The notes beneath the pieces were generated by a model, which searched no databases, had not been told where the DNA came from, and was given only the letters and a program-made list of their open reading frames with translations. 64,000 nt of DNA, from positions 113,780 to 177,779 of the forward strand of contig NZ_VDLV01000012.1 in assembly GCF_013608025.1 (NCBI RefSeq), in the 5' to 3' direction. Numbering within the stretch: position 1 is the first letter of the stretch; each line of letters begins with the position of its first letter. A program made the translations under genes and the position numbers. The stretch comes from Pseudomonas brassicacearum subsp. neoaurantiaca. Its GTDB lineage: Bacteria > Pseudomonadota > Gammaproteobacteria > Pseudomonadales > Pseudomonadaceae. Shown here one piece after another: positions 48,203-56,813 of this stretch.

Positions 48203-49008
48203 AGTACTCCCACATATTCGGCGGTTTGGTTCTCGCAGGACTGGCCAGTCTGTACGGCTGCGCTGGCCAGCGCAGCGAAGCGGCACTGGAGCAGGCCAGC
48301 GCCGATTTCCAGAAGGTCAAGGAAGATTCCAACGTGTTGCGTGCCGCGCCCAAGGACGTCATCCGTGCCGGTGAATCCCTGGCCCGTGCCGATCGCTTGT
48401 CCACTTATTGGGGCAGTGGCGAGGACGTGCAGCATTACGCCTACCTGAGCCAACGCTACAGCCAGATCGCTCGCGAACATAGCAACCAGGTGCTCAACGA
48501 GGAGCGTGCGTTGAAACTCGAGCTGGAACGTCAGCGCCTGCAGCTGGCCTTGCGCGAATCCAAGCTGCAGAGCGTCCAGCAGCAGGGCAAGTTGCTGGAA
48601 GAACAGATCCTGGCGATGGCCACCACCCAGACTGACCGGGGCTTGGTGATGACCCTTGGTGACGTTCTGTTCGATACCGGCGAGGCAGAGTTGAAGAACT
48701 CGGCCAATCGCGTGGCGCTCAAGATCGTGCAATTTCTGCAGCTCAATCCCAAGCGCGTGGTGCGTATCGAAGGCTACACCGACAGCACCGGCGGCAAGCA
48801 GGAGAATCTCAAGTTGTCCCGTGACCGCGCGCAGGCCGTGGCCGACGTGCTGGTGGACCTGGGCATCGACGAGAAGCGCATCCAGGTCGAAGGCTACGGC
48901 GATCAGTACCCGGTAGACGTCAATGCAACCGAGCGCGGCCGGGCACAGAACCGACGCGTTGAAATCGTCTTCTCCGACGATAAAGGCCAGCTCGGCGCCG
49001 CCCGCTGA
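48199..49008 (+). CDS. OmpA-family lipoprotein with DUF4398 region
   Basis: A 269-residue lipoprotein with lipobox SLYGC, an N-terminal helical DUF4398 part (about 25-140) and a C-terminal OmpA peptidoglycan-binding domain (LGDVLFDTGEAEL, VRIEGYTDSTGG, LSRDRAQAVADVL, NRRVEIVF). It would tie the outer membrane to the cell wall. GGGAGGAT precedes the ATG. Confidence 0.9.
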   Translation: MKYSHIFGGLVLAGLASLYGCAGQRSEAALEQASADFQKVKEDSNVLRAAPKDVIRAGESLARADRLSTYWGSGEDVQHYAYLSQRYSQIAREHSNQVLNEERALKLELERQRLQLALRESKLQSVQQQGKLLEEQILAMATTQTDRGLVMTLGDVLFDTGEAELKNSANRVALKIVQFLQLNPKRVVRIEGYTDSTGGKQENLKLSRDRAQAVADVLVDLGIDEKRIQVEGYGDQYPVDVNATERGRAQNRRVEIVFSDDKGQLGAAR

Positions 49009-49023
49009 GGGCTGCGTCACTGG

Positions 49024-49056
49024 AAAACCCGGCCCCTTAAAGGCGCCGGGTTTTTT
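49024..49056 (+). terminator. Terminator of the DUF4398/OmpA operon
   Basis: CCCGGC (49028-49033) pairs with GCCGGG (49045-49050), flanked by AAAA and followed by TTTTTT. Confidence 0.85.
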
Positions 49057-49082
49057 ATTGGCTGGTGATTCACGGTAAGTGA

Positions 49083-49153
49083 GTACAGTTGGGCTGTCAC
49101 TGCACTGTACTGTCGGGTAATCTGGCAACTGTCCCAGTACACTTCTAAACTGT
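49083..49153. promoter_or_regulatory. ACTGT repeat cluster before the MocR gene
   Basis: ACTGT occurs at 49104, 49109, 49128 and 49149, and inverted (ACAGT) at 49085; two copies are extended to ACTGTAC/GTACAGT. MocR regulators bind direct repeats, so these are candidate autoregulatory sites. A weak -10 (TAAAAT, 49177-49182) follows. Confidence 0.5.
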
Positions 49154-49206
49154 TCCGGTAAAGTTTCCGACAAGAATAAAATGCCCGTGAAATCGAGTGC
49201 TGCGTC

Positions 49207-50649
49207 ATGACCAACCTCCTGCTCTATCAACGTATTGCTCAACAGCTGGCCGAAGACATCCGGCGCGGTGTGTATCAACCCGGTGAACGTGTGCCTTCGG
49301 TGCGCAAGATGAGCTCGCAGCTCAACGTCAGCCACGCCACCGTGCTGCAGGCGTACGCCAATCTTGAAGACCAGGGCTTGATTCGCGCGCGGCCGCAATC
49401 GGGCTATTACGTGCACCAGACGCCAGCCCTGACCGCGCCGACGCCGGATATCGCCCGGGTCGAGCGCCCCGGGCTGGTGACGCGCAGCAGCATTATCCAG
49501 CAGGTACTGGTCGAGTCGCGCCGCGAAGGGGTGTTTCCACTGGGCGCAGCGGTGCCCAGCGTCGATTACCTGCCTGTTCGGGCGCTGCATCAGCAACTGG
49601 CCAAGGTCACGCGTTTCCACAGCCCGCGGGCGTTCAGCTACATGTTCAGCCCCGGTTTCGAGCCGTTGCGCCGCCAGGTGGCGATTCGCATGCGTGACGC
49701 CGGTGTCGTGGTGGACCCTTCCGAAGTGGTGATCACTCACGGTTGCGTGGATGCGCTGCAAATGTCCTTGCGCGTGCTGACCCGGCCAGGGGACCTGATC
49801 GCTGCGGAGTCGCCGACCTATTACGGTTTGCTGCAACTGGCGGATCTGCTGGGCCTCAAGGTCATCGAGATTCCCAGCGACCCGGTCACCGGCATGAGCC
49901 TCGAGGCCCTGCAGTTGGCGGCCAACCAATGGTCGATCAAGGCGTTGGTATTGACCACGCGCCTGAGCAACCCCCTTGGCGGCACCATGCCGGAGGAGCG
50001 GCAAAAGCAACTGCTGCGCCTGGCGTCGGACTTCGATATCCAGATCGTCGAGGACGACATCTATGGTGAATTGATGTTCGAACAGGGCCGTACCAAGGCG
50101 CTGAAAGCCTATGATCGATTGGACCGGGTGATCTACTGTTCGAGTTTTTCCAAGACCTTGTCCCCAGGGGTACGCATCGGTTGGATGATTGCTGGCAAGT
50201 TCCAGCAGGAAATCCAGCGGCTCCAGACGTTCAGTACTCATTCGGCCTGCAGCGTCACGCAGATGGGCATCGCGGCGTATCTGGAGAATGGCGGCTATGA
50301 TCGGCACTTGCGCTACATCCGTCAGGAGTACCGCAAGAACCTCAGCGCATTCCAACTGGCGGTCCAGCAATATTTCCCGGAAGGCACGCAAATGAGCCGT
50401 CCTACCGGTGGCTTCATCCTGTGGGTCAGCCTGCCGGGGCGGGTCAATACCCAGGAGTTGCATGTACAGGCGTTGCAGCAAGGCATCAGTATTGCGCCGG
50501 GGTTGATCTTCAGTAATACCGAACAGTTCAACCACTGCATTCGTCTGAACTGCGGCACACCCTGGAACCGTGAGGCGGAGCGGGCCCTGATGACGCTGGG
50601 GCTGTTGGCCAAGCAGTTATGCCAGGAGACCGCCAACGGATATCTGTAG
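49207..50649 (+). CDS. MocR-family regulator (GntR HTH + aminotransferase fold)
   Basis: A 480-residue fusion. The N-terminal GntR winged helix is at about 10-75 (PGERVPSVRKMSSQLNVSHATVLQAY) and the PLP-binding aminotransferase-like domain fills the rest. The PLP lysine is in SSFSKTLSPGVRIGW and the Asp in VEDDIYGEL. MocR proteins use PLP as a sensor, often for amino acids or vitamin B6. No transporter or enzyme target lies next to it. Confidence 0.92.
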   Translation: MTNLLLYQRIAQQLAEDIRRGVYQPGERVPSVRKMSSQLNVSHATVLQAYANLEDQGLIRARPQSGYYVHQTPALTAPTPDIARVERPGLVTRSSIIQQVLVESRREGVFPLGAAVPSVDYLPVRALHQQLAKVTRFHSPRAFSYMFSPGFEPLRRQVAIRMRDAGVVVDPSEVVITHGCVDALQMSLRVLTRPGDLIAAESPTYYGLLQLADLLGLKVIEIPSDPVTGMSLEALQLAANQWSIKALVLTTRLSNPLGGTMPEERQKQLLRLASDFDIQIVEDDIYGELMFEQGRTKALKAYDRLDRVIYCSSFSKTLSPGVRIGWMIAGKFQQEIQRLQTFSTHSACSVTQMGIAAYLENGGYDRHLRYIRQEYRKNLSAFQLAVQQYFPEGTQMSRPTGGFILWVSLPGRVNTQELHVQALQQGISIAPGLIFSNTEQFNHCIRLNCGTPWNREAERALMTLGLLAKQLCQETANGYL

Positions 50650-50735
50650 CAACCCCGCGTGTCGCTTCGATGTGCTTGTCAGCGCCGCATTATCAGGCCA
50701 GCATTAAGGTCTCTGCCGTAAGTGCCGTTGTATTT

Positions 50736-51212
50736 ATGAAAACCAATATTCCTGCTGTCTGGGTTTTGATCGGCCTGTTGAGTGTCCTGCACATGGGAGG
50801 CGTCGCCGTGGCGGCTTCAGCGCAGGAGAAGCCGGCAGCCAGCGCTGCCAAGGAAACGCCGAAAAAAAACGCAGCGATCAAGAAGGCTCCCGCCAAGAAG
50901 GCAGCGCCGGCACAGAAAAAACGCGCGCCGATCGCCTCAAAGAGCAAATCCGCCCACGAAGTCGCCAAGACGCCACTGCCTCCGGCCAAGCTGGACCTGA
51001 GCCTGCCCCATGGCATGGTCGAAGAGCTGCAACCTCCGGGCAAGGTGCTGTTACCCAAGCGCGAGCCACTGCTGCCGGCGATGTTCGGGGACAAGCCCGG
51101 GCCGTTCCAGCTCAACGGCCGCCTGTTGAGCAACGAGATGCAGTTGCCGCTGCGCAATCAGGAGCGCAACGAGGTGGAAGGCGCCGCGCTGGAGTTCGAA
51201 TTCAAGCAGTAA
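50736..51212 (+). CDS. Lys/Ala-rich exported protein
   Basis: A 158-residue protein with an N-terminal hydrophobic signal (about 5-27, ending GVAVAASA) and then a Lys/Ala/Pro low-complexity stretch at about 35-75 (KKNAAIKKAPAKKAAPAQKK), followed by a more ordered C-terminus. The repeats look like histone-H1/AlgP tails but the signal suggests export. No clear ribosome-binding site; the start is uncertain. Function unknown. Confidence 0.6.
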   Translation: MKTNIPAVWVLIGLLSVLHMGGVAVAASAQEKPAASAAKETPKKNAAIKKAPAKKAAPAQKKRAPIASKSKSAHEVAKTPLPPAKLDLSLPHGMVEELQPPGKVLLPKREPLLPAMFGDKPGPFQLNGRLLSNEMQLPLRNQERNEVEGAALEFEFKQ

Positions 51213-51359
51213 GCCGGGCGCAGTCCTGCTGTTCGTCGCTGACTGCCCAGTCATCGCGCCTTCTGCGAAAAAACACGGGGACGGTAATTTAAAACACCTG
51301 TTTTAGCCGTTACTCTGTGGCTGTTACCAACCATTACCTGTCGTGAGGTATTTGTCGTC

Positions 51360-51614
51360 ATGAAATGCCGTGAAGGCTGTGGCGCCTGTTGCATCGCCCC
51401 TTCCATCAGCTCACCCATCCCAGGCATGCCACAGGGCAAGCCGGCGGGAGAACGTTGCGTACAGTTGTCGGTCGATAATCTTTGCCAGATCTTCGGCCGA
51501 CCGGAACGCCCTGCGGTGTGCTCGGCGTTTGAAGCCGACATCGAGGTCTGCGGCAGCAGCAGCGACGAAGCCATTCGGTTGATCGGATGGTGGGAGCAGG
51601 TCACGGCAGCGTAG
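51360..51614 (+). CDS. YkgJ-family cysteine-cluster protein
   Basis: An 84-residue protein with CREGCGACC at the start and further cysteines at about 33, 42, 54 and 64. YkgJ-type proteins are predicted metal-binding (Zn or Fe-S) proteins of unknown role. A 14-bp palindrome AAAACA-CC-TGTTTT (51291-51304) lies upstream. Confidence 0.8.
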   Translation: MKCREGCGACCIAPSISSPIPGMPQGKPAGERCVQLSVDNLCQIFGRPERPAVCSAFEADIEVCGSSSDEAIRLIGWWEQVTAA

Positions 51615-51669
51615 CGGGGCAATCGTCAAAACTGACATGAACGAACTTGGACAATAAGGAAAACAACCT

Positions 51670-52278
51670 ATGGGTTCGCTGCATCGTATGGCTGTGTTGT
51701 GTGGTTTGACCGTGTTTTTGGCAACGGCTACCGCCCAGGCAGAGGACTGGGAGGTCGTCAAGGACAAGGACGGTATCCAGGTGTCCCTCAGTGAAGTGGC
51801 CGGTTCCAAATACAAGGCCTACCGTGGCGTGACCGTCATGAAGACCACCATGGCCAAATTGCGAGCCCTGCAGGAAGACGTGCCTGGCGCCTGCGCCTGG
51901 ATCCATGAATGCAAGAGCCAGAAACTGCTCAAGCATGAAGGCAACAAGAGCTGGACCTACACGCAGTTCAATACGCCGTGGCCGGTTACGTCCCGTGATT
52001 CCGTATTGGAAGTCACCTCCGAGGAAGGTGCCGATGGCAGCCTGACTCGCAAGCTCAAGGGCGTACCGACTTACGCGCCGGAAGAGAAGGGCTTTGTACG
52101 TGTGGCACAAGTCGACGGCTTCTGGACATTCACCCCCAAGGGTGCGGACCGGATCGAAGTGACCTACCAGGTCCACACCGAGCCGGGCGGTGACGTACCG
52201 TCCTGGCTGGCTAACAAGTTCGTGGTTGACGCGCCGTTCAACACGCTGAAAGCGTTGAAAGAACGCGCCGAAAAATAA
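51670..52278 (+). CDS. START-domain periplasmic protein
   Basis: A 202-residue protein with a signal peptide (cleaved near AQAED, residue 24) and a START-like lipid-binding domain (DWEVVKDKDGIQVSLSEV, TQFNTPWPVTSRDSV, VTYQVHTEPGGDVPSWLANKF). Related bacterial proteins are annotated START/CoxG-like; a lipid-binding role in the periplasm is inferred. Confidence 0.82.
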   Translation: MGSLHRMAVLCGLTVFLATATAQAEDWEVVKDKDGIQVSLSEVAGSKYKAYRGVTVMKTTMAKLRALQEDVPGACAWIHECKSQKLLKHEGNKSWTYTQFNTPWPVTSRDSVLEVTSEEGADGSLTRKLKGVPTYAPEEKGFVRVAQVDGFWTFTPKGADRIEVTYQVHTEPGGDVPSWLANKFVVDAPFNTLKALKERAEK

Positions 52279-52296
52279 CGGCTACAGTCTATGAAG

Positions 52297-52320
52297 AAAC
52301 CGCCTCCGAGGCGGTTTTTT
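52297..52320 (+). terminator. Terminator of the START-domain gene
   Basis: AACCGCC (52298-52304) pairs with GGCGGTT (52310-52316), then a T run. Confidence 0.88.
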
Positions 52321-52414
52321 CATCTGCGCCATCTGCGCCTCAGCGGAACGATTGTTTCGCCGTCAATGTCGAGATGAAGGCAAGCCCTGCCATGAATTGA
52401 TCAAGGAGACACCG

Positions 52415-52651
52415 ATGCAAAAGTGGGAAATCACTTTCGTTGACGATCACGGCGAAGCCATCGCCGAGCAGTTCGATTACGACCAGGAGCCCACCATGGA
52501 GCAGGCTGCCCAGTTGATCCGGCAGAAGCTGTTGCCAGTCCCCGCCAAGCTTGACCTCAACGACCTGGAAGGTCGCACCGAAGACCCTACGCTCAAAAGT
52601 CTCAAATCCCAAAACAGCATTGAAATCATCAGCATTAAACCGATTTCATGA
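52415..52651 (+). CDS. Small conserved-looking protein of unknown function
   Basis: A 78-residue acidic protein (MQKWEITFVDDHGEAIAEQF...) with alternating beta and helix prediction. AAGGAG (52403-52408) is well placed before ATG 52415. No domain is recognised. Confidence 0.65.
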   Translation: MQKWEITFVDDHGEAIAEQFDYDQEPTMEQAAQLIRQKLLPVPAKLDLNDLEGRTEDPTLKSLKSQNSIEIISIKPIS

Positions 52652-52853
52652 AAATCCTTGTCTGGTCCCGCTTGGCAGTTGCGATGACTTGAAGCTACTC
52701 TGCAATCGAGATCAGCGAAAGGATCGCCAAGGTCCGGTCTTGTCAGCTACATGCTTGTGTCCCGACGGTCAGTTGATGCCGTACTGCTTGTAACCGCAGG
52801 TTGCTCGCACGGGAAGACGGAAAGTCTATCCATCGGTCTGAGGAGGACGTTTC

Positions 52854-53195
52854 ATGAGCACAGCCTATCAAGAAGACATCAGCACCAGCGTGCTGCGCCG
52901 CATGAAAGAGGGCGGTTTCGATTTTTCCCGGTTCCATCCCATCGAGTTCTACGCCATTTTCCCCGACGAGGAGCGGGCGCGCAGGGCGGCAGGTCATTTT
53001 CGCGGCGAATCGTTGAACGCGCAGATCAGTGCTCGGGAAGACGGAGCCTGGTCGTTGGAACTGAGCCGGGTGATGTACGCCACCTATGATGACATCGGCG
53101 ACTTCGAGCTGAACTTCGAAGCCGTGGTGGAGCCCCTGGGTGGCATCATCGAAGGTTGGGGCGTCAAGCAGGAGATCCGGCGCCTGCAGGCCTGA
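52854..53195 (+). CDS. rraB: Ribonuclease E inhibitor RraB
   Basis: A 113-residue RraB-family protein (MKEGGFDFSRFHPIEFYAIF, VMYATYDDIGDFELNFEAVV). RraB binds RNase E and changes which transcripts it cleaves. It is shorter than the E. coli protein (138). GAGGAGG precedes the ATG. A terminator follows. Confidence 0.85.
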   Translation: MSTAYQEDISTSVLRRMKEGGFDFSRFHPIEFYAIFPDEERARRAAGHFRGESLNAQISAREDGAWSLELSRVMYATYDDIGDFELNFEAVVEPLGGIIEGWGVKQEIRRLQA

Positions 53196-53217
53196 CATTT
53201 TCCTTGTGCGTCACAGC

Positions 53218-53246
53218 AACGGCTGACCTTTGTGTCGGCCGTTTTC
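53218..53246 (+). terminator. Terminator of rraB
   Basis: AACGGC (53218-53223) pairs with GCCGTT (53238-53243), followed by TTT. Confidence 0.7.
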
Positions 53247-53474
53247 ATGTCTGGCACGTCCGCTGATTCATCACTGTCGCCTCTCTATCTTGACTATGCT
53301 CAGGGAGAGCGATGTCCTGCGTCGCAATGAAGCGACGCAAGCCGGACAGGGAGATCGGCTGCACCACAAGGGTGCCCGGCCTGTCGAGGGATAAACCAAG
53401 CTGTTGATCATAAAGCGTTTATGCCGCTGGCACGGGCCTTGCGACGCCTGAGCCAGGGTGACAAGGAGTACGGC

Positions 53475-54884
53475 ATGATCCGCACTGGTTTTGATGAAAT
53501 GTACGATGCCGGCGGCCAGGTCCGCCCACATTATCGAGCGTTCGCCCGGTGGTTGGCCGAAACGCCCGACGAGCTCCTGGCACAGCGGCGACGCGAGGCT
53601 GACCTGTTGTTTCATCGCGCCGGCATCACGTTCACGCTTTACGGCGATGAGCAGGGAACGGAGCGCCTGATCCCTTTTGATACCATTCCGCGAAGCATTC
53701 CCGCCAGTGAATGGCGAATGGTCGAACGTGGATGTATCCAGCGGGTCAAGGCGCTGAACATGTTCCTGGCCGACCTCTATCACGAACAGCGGATCATCCG
53801 GGCCGGCATCATTCCGGCCGAACAGGTGCTGGCGAACGATCAATATCAATTGGCGATGCAGGGGCTGGATCTGCATGGCGATGTCTATGCCCACATTTGC
53901 GGCGTCGACCTGGTGCGCGATGGTGACGGCACGTACTACGTGCTCGAGGACAACCTGCGTACACCCAGTGGCGTCAGCTACATGCTCGAAGACCGCAAGA
54001 TGATGATGCGCCTGTTCCCCGAACTGTTCGCCGCGCAACGCATCGCACCGATTGACCATTACCCGAACTTGCTGCTCGATACGTTGAAAAGCGCCAGTCA
54101 CTTGGACGACCCAAGCGTCGTGGTCCTGACGCCCGGGCGTTTCAACAGTGCATTCTTCGAACACGCCTTTCTCGCCCGTGAGATGGGCGTCGAGCTGGTG
54201 GAGGGCGCGGATCTGTTCGTACGTGACGACAAGGTCTTCATGCGCACCACGGACGGGCCGAAAGCGGTGGACGTGATCTACCGTCGTCTCGATGACGCCT
54301 TCCTCGATCCGCTGGCCTTCAATCCGCAGTCGATGCTCGGCGTGCCGGGGCTGCTGTCCTCCTACCGTTCGGGCAATGTGGTGTTGGCCAACGCCATCGG
54401 CACGGGTGTGGCGGATGACAAATCGGTGTATCCGTTTGTCACCGACATGATCCGTTTCTACCTGGACGAGGAACCGATCCTGAACAACGTCCCGACCTGG
54501 CAGTGTCGCAACCCCGCTGAACTTTCCTATGTGCTGGCGAATCTTCCGGATCTGGTGGTCAAGGAAACCCAGGGCTCTGGCGGTTACGGCATGCTGGTGG
54601 GACCGGCCTCGACGACGGCGCAGATCGACGCGTTCCGCGAGCGGATCAAGGCCAAGCCGCACGCCTACATCGCTCAACCGACGTTGTCGTTGTCGACGTG
54701 CCCGACCTTTGTCGAAAACGGCATTGCACCACGTCATATCGATTTGCGCCCGTTTGTCCTGGCAGGGCGCGAAACCCGTGTAGTGCCGGGTGGCCTGACC
54801 CGCGTGGCGCTGCGCGAAGGTTCCCTGGTGGTGAATTCATCACAGGGCGGAGGCACCAAGGACACTTGGGTGGTCGAGGAATGA
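53475..54884 (+). CDS. Circularly permuted ATP-grasp protein
   Basis: A 469-residue ATP-grasp (DUF404/DUF407 type). Visible are FDEMYDAGGQVRPHY at the N-terminus, YYVLEDNLRTPSGVSYMLEDR and the C-terminal KETQGSGGYGMLVGP nucleotide loop. ATG 53475 follows AAGGAG. The same three-gene set with an alpha-E protein and a transglutaminase occurs in many bacteria and has been predicted to make or modify a peptide; the product is unknown. Confidence 0.9.
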   Translation: MIRTGFDEMYDAGGQVRPHYRAFARWLAETPDELLAQRRREADLLFHRAGITFTLYGDEQGTERLIPFDTIPRSIPASEWRMVERGCIQRVKALNMFLADLYHEQRIIRAGIIPAEQVLANDQYQLAMQGLDLHGDVYAHICGVDLVRDGDGTYYVLEDNLRTPSGVSYMLEDRKMMMRLFPELFAAQRIAPIDHYPNLLLDTLKSASHLDDPSVVVLTPGRFNSAFFEHAFLAREMGVELVEGADLFVRDDKVFMRTTDGPKAVDVIYRRLDDAFLDPLAFNPQSMLGVPGLLSSYRSGNVVLANAIGTGVADDKSVYPFVTDMIRFYLDEEPILNNVPTWQCRNPAELSYVLANLPDLVVKETQGSGGYGMLVGPASTTAQIDAFRERIKAKPHAYIAQPTLSLSTCPTFVENGIAPRHIDLRPFVLAGRETRVVPGGLTRVALREGSLVVNSSQGGGTKDTWVVEE

Positions 54885-54894
54885 AGGAGCTGCC

Positions 54895-55845
54895 ATGTTA
54901 AGCAGGACCGCCTCGGACTTGTATTGGATGTCGCGTTATCTGGAGCGCGCGGAAAACCTCGCGCGGATGCTCGACATCAGTTATTCGCTGTCATTGATGC
55001 CCCAGGATGGCCGCGGCGACGGCTTGCATGAATTGGCCATGCCGTTGCTCATTACCGGCACGCTGGATGACTACCGTGACAGGCATGGCGATCTGCACGC
55101 CGAGCGCCTGTTGCACTTCTTTGCCCTGGAGTCGGCCAACCCCGCCAGTATCTACAGTTGCCTGGGTTCCGCACGTGCCAGTGCCCATGCGGTGCGTGGC
55201 CGAATTACCGCCGACATGTGGGAAAACGTGAACGCCACCTGGCTGGAAATTCGCCAGATCGCCGAGCAAGGCCTGGGTCGCTACGGCATGAGCCGATTCT
55301 GCGAATGGATCAAGGAGCGGTCCCACCTGTTTCGCGGCGCCACCTACGGCACGATCATGCGCAACGATGCGTTCAGGTTCATACGCCTGGGAACGTTCAT
55401 CGAAAGGGCCGACAACACCCTGCGCCTGCTCGACGCCCGCTACGAAATGGCCGGCGACCAGGCCCATGCCGTCAGCGACGGCACGGCCCATGCCTATTAT
55501 CAATGGAGCGCGTTGCTACGAGCGTTGTCTTCCTTCGAGGCCTACACCGAAATCTACCGCGACGCTCCCGGCGCCCGGCACGTGGCTGAACTGCTGCTGT
55601 TGCGCGCCGACGTCCCGCGCTCCTTGCATGCCTGCTCCGAAGAGATCGACCAGATCCTCGCCAGCCTGCCCGGCAGCAACGGTCGGCAGGCCCAACGCCT
55701 GGCGGCGGAGATGGACGCACGCCTGCGCTATACCGGCATCAATGAAATCCTCGACGGTGGGCTGCACGCCTGGCTCACCGAATTCATCCCACTGGTTCGT
55801 GAACTGGGCAATGCCATTCACAGTTCCTACCTGGAGGTCATATGA
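54895..55845 (+). CDS. Alpha-E domain protein
   Basis: A 316-residue all-helical alpha-E (DUF403) protein, starting LSRTASDLYWMSRYLERAENLARML. It has several conserved Glu/Arg helices but no known catalytic motif. It begins 10 nt after the ATP-grasp gene and overlaps the transglutaminase gene (ATGA), so the three are translated as a unit. Confidence 0.9.
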   Translation: MLSRTASDLYWMSRYLERAENLARMLDISYSLSLMPQDGRGDGLHELAMPLLITGTLDDYRDRHGDLHAERLLHFFALESANPASIYSCLGSARASAHAVRGRITADMWENVNATWLEIRQIAEQGLGRYGMSRFCEWIKERSHLFRGATYGTIMRNDAFRFIRLGTFIERADNTLRLLDARYEMAGDQAHAVSDGTAHAYYQWSALLRALSSFEAYTEIYRDAPGARHVAELLLLRADVPRSLHACSEEIDQILASLPGSNGRQAQRLAAEMDARLRYTGINEILDGGLHAWLTEFIPLVRELGNAIHSSYLEVI

Positions 55846-56645
55846 GACTCTCGATCAGCCACGAAACGGCCTACCACTATGAAGACCAGGTTCGCGCGAG
55901 CATCCAATACCTGCGCCTGACGCCGCACGACAGCGAACGCCAGCATGTGCTGAGCTGGCAGCTGGACCTGCCCCGGCCGGTGCGGTCGCAGCTCGATCCG
56001 TTCGGCAATATCCTTCATGTACTGACATTGGACGAGCCCCACGAAACCATCATCATCGGTGCCCGTGGCCAGGTGGATATCGACCCGACGCGCGAAGCCG
56101 AGCACGAAAGCCAGTCGGCGTTGCCCTTCCTGCGTTTCACCCGGCTCACCGAAGCGGACGAAGCCCTTCGCGCCTTCGCCCAGGCGCAATGCAAGCAGCG
56201 TCGCGATCGTGTGGCGCTGATTGATCTGATGCATGGGCTCAACCAGCACATGGCCTACACACCGGGCTCAACCGAAGTGGAGACCAGCGCGGCCCAGGCG
56301 TTTGCCGGTCGCAGCGGGGTTTGCCAGGACCATGCCCATGCCTTCCTGGCGTGCGCCCGCAGCCTGGGCGTGCCGGCGCGTTATGTGTCGGGTTATCTGT
56401 TCAATGAAGACAGCGAACACCTGGCGAGCCATGCCTGGGCCGAAGCATGGCTCGATGATGCCTGGTACAGCTTCGACGTGACCAACCAACTGGCCCGTCC
56501 GGAGCGACACTTGAAATTGGCGGTAGGCCTGGATTACCTGGACGCCTGCCCGGTGCGTGGCATGCGCCGTGGCGGCGGGTTTGAACAGATGCACGCCAAG
56601 GTATTGGTGACGCCGGCCCCGGTGATTACGGTGCACCAGCAGTAA
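55842..56645 (+). CDS. Transglutaminase-like cysteine protease/ligase
   Basis: A 267-residue protein with an N-terminal bacterial transglutaminase-associated region and the catalytic Cys of GRSGVCQDHAHAFL, His of SHAWAEAWL and Asp of WYSFDVTNQ. It may act as a peptidase or amide ligase with the two preceding proteins. It has no signal peptide, so it acts in the cytosol. Confidence 0.9.
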   Translation: MRLSISHETAYHYEDQVRASIQYLRLTPHDSERQHVLSWQLDLPRPVRSQLDPFGNILHVLTLDEPHETIIIGARGQVDIDPTREAEHESQSALPFLRFTRLTEADEALRAFAQAQCKQRRDRVALIDLMHGLNQHMAYTPGSTEVETSAAQAFAGRSGVCQDHAHAFLACARSLGVPARYVSGYLFNEDSEHLASHAWAEAWLDDAWYSFDVTNQLARPERHLKLAVGLDYLDACPVRGMRRGGGFEQMHAKVLVTPAPVITVHQQ

Positions 56646-56685
56646 TTGATCCAGTTTTTTGTGACGAGGGAGCTTGCCCCCGTTG

Positions 56686-56777
56686 TGTAGGAGCTGCCGA
56701 GCGAAGCGAGGCTGCGATCTTCTGCCCACGCCAAGGATCAAAAGATCGCAGCCTCGCTTCGCTCGGCAGCTCGTACA
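56686..56777. repeat. Long imperfect palindrome, third REP-like family
   Basis: The arms begin TGTAGGAGCTGCCGAGCGAA and continue to GGCTGCGATCTT; about 36 bp pair with a single mismatch, around a 20-nt loop. It lies between the convergent transglutaminase and cytochrome genes and could also end both transcripts. Confidence 0.88.
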
Positions 56778-56813
56778 AGGGTCAGCGGGATTGCCTCAGC
56801 CAGAAAAGCAGAC

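Noticed and set aside
48049..50535. An 828-codon minus-strand frame across the OmpA and MocR genes
   Set aside because: It spans two clear genes on the other strand and an intrinsic terminator, with no recognisable product.
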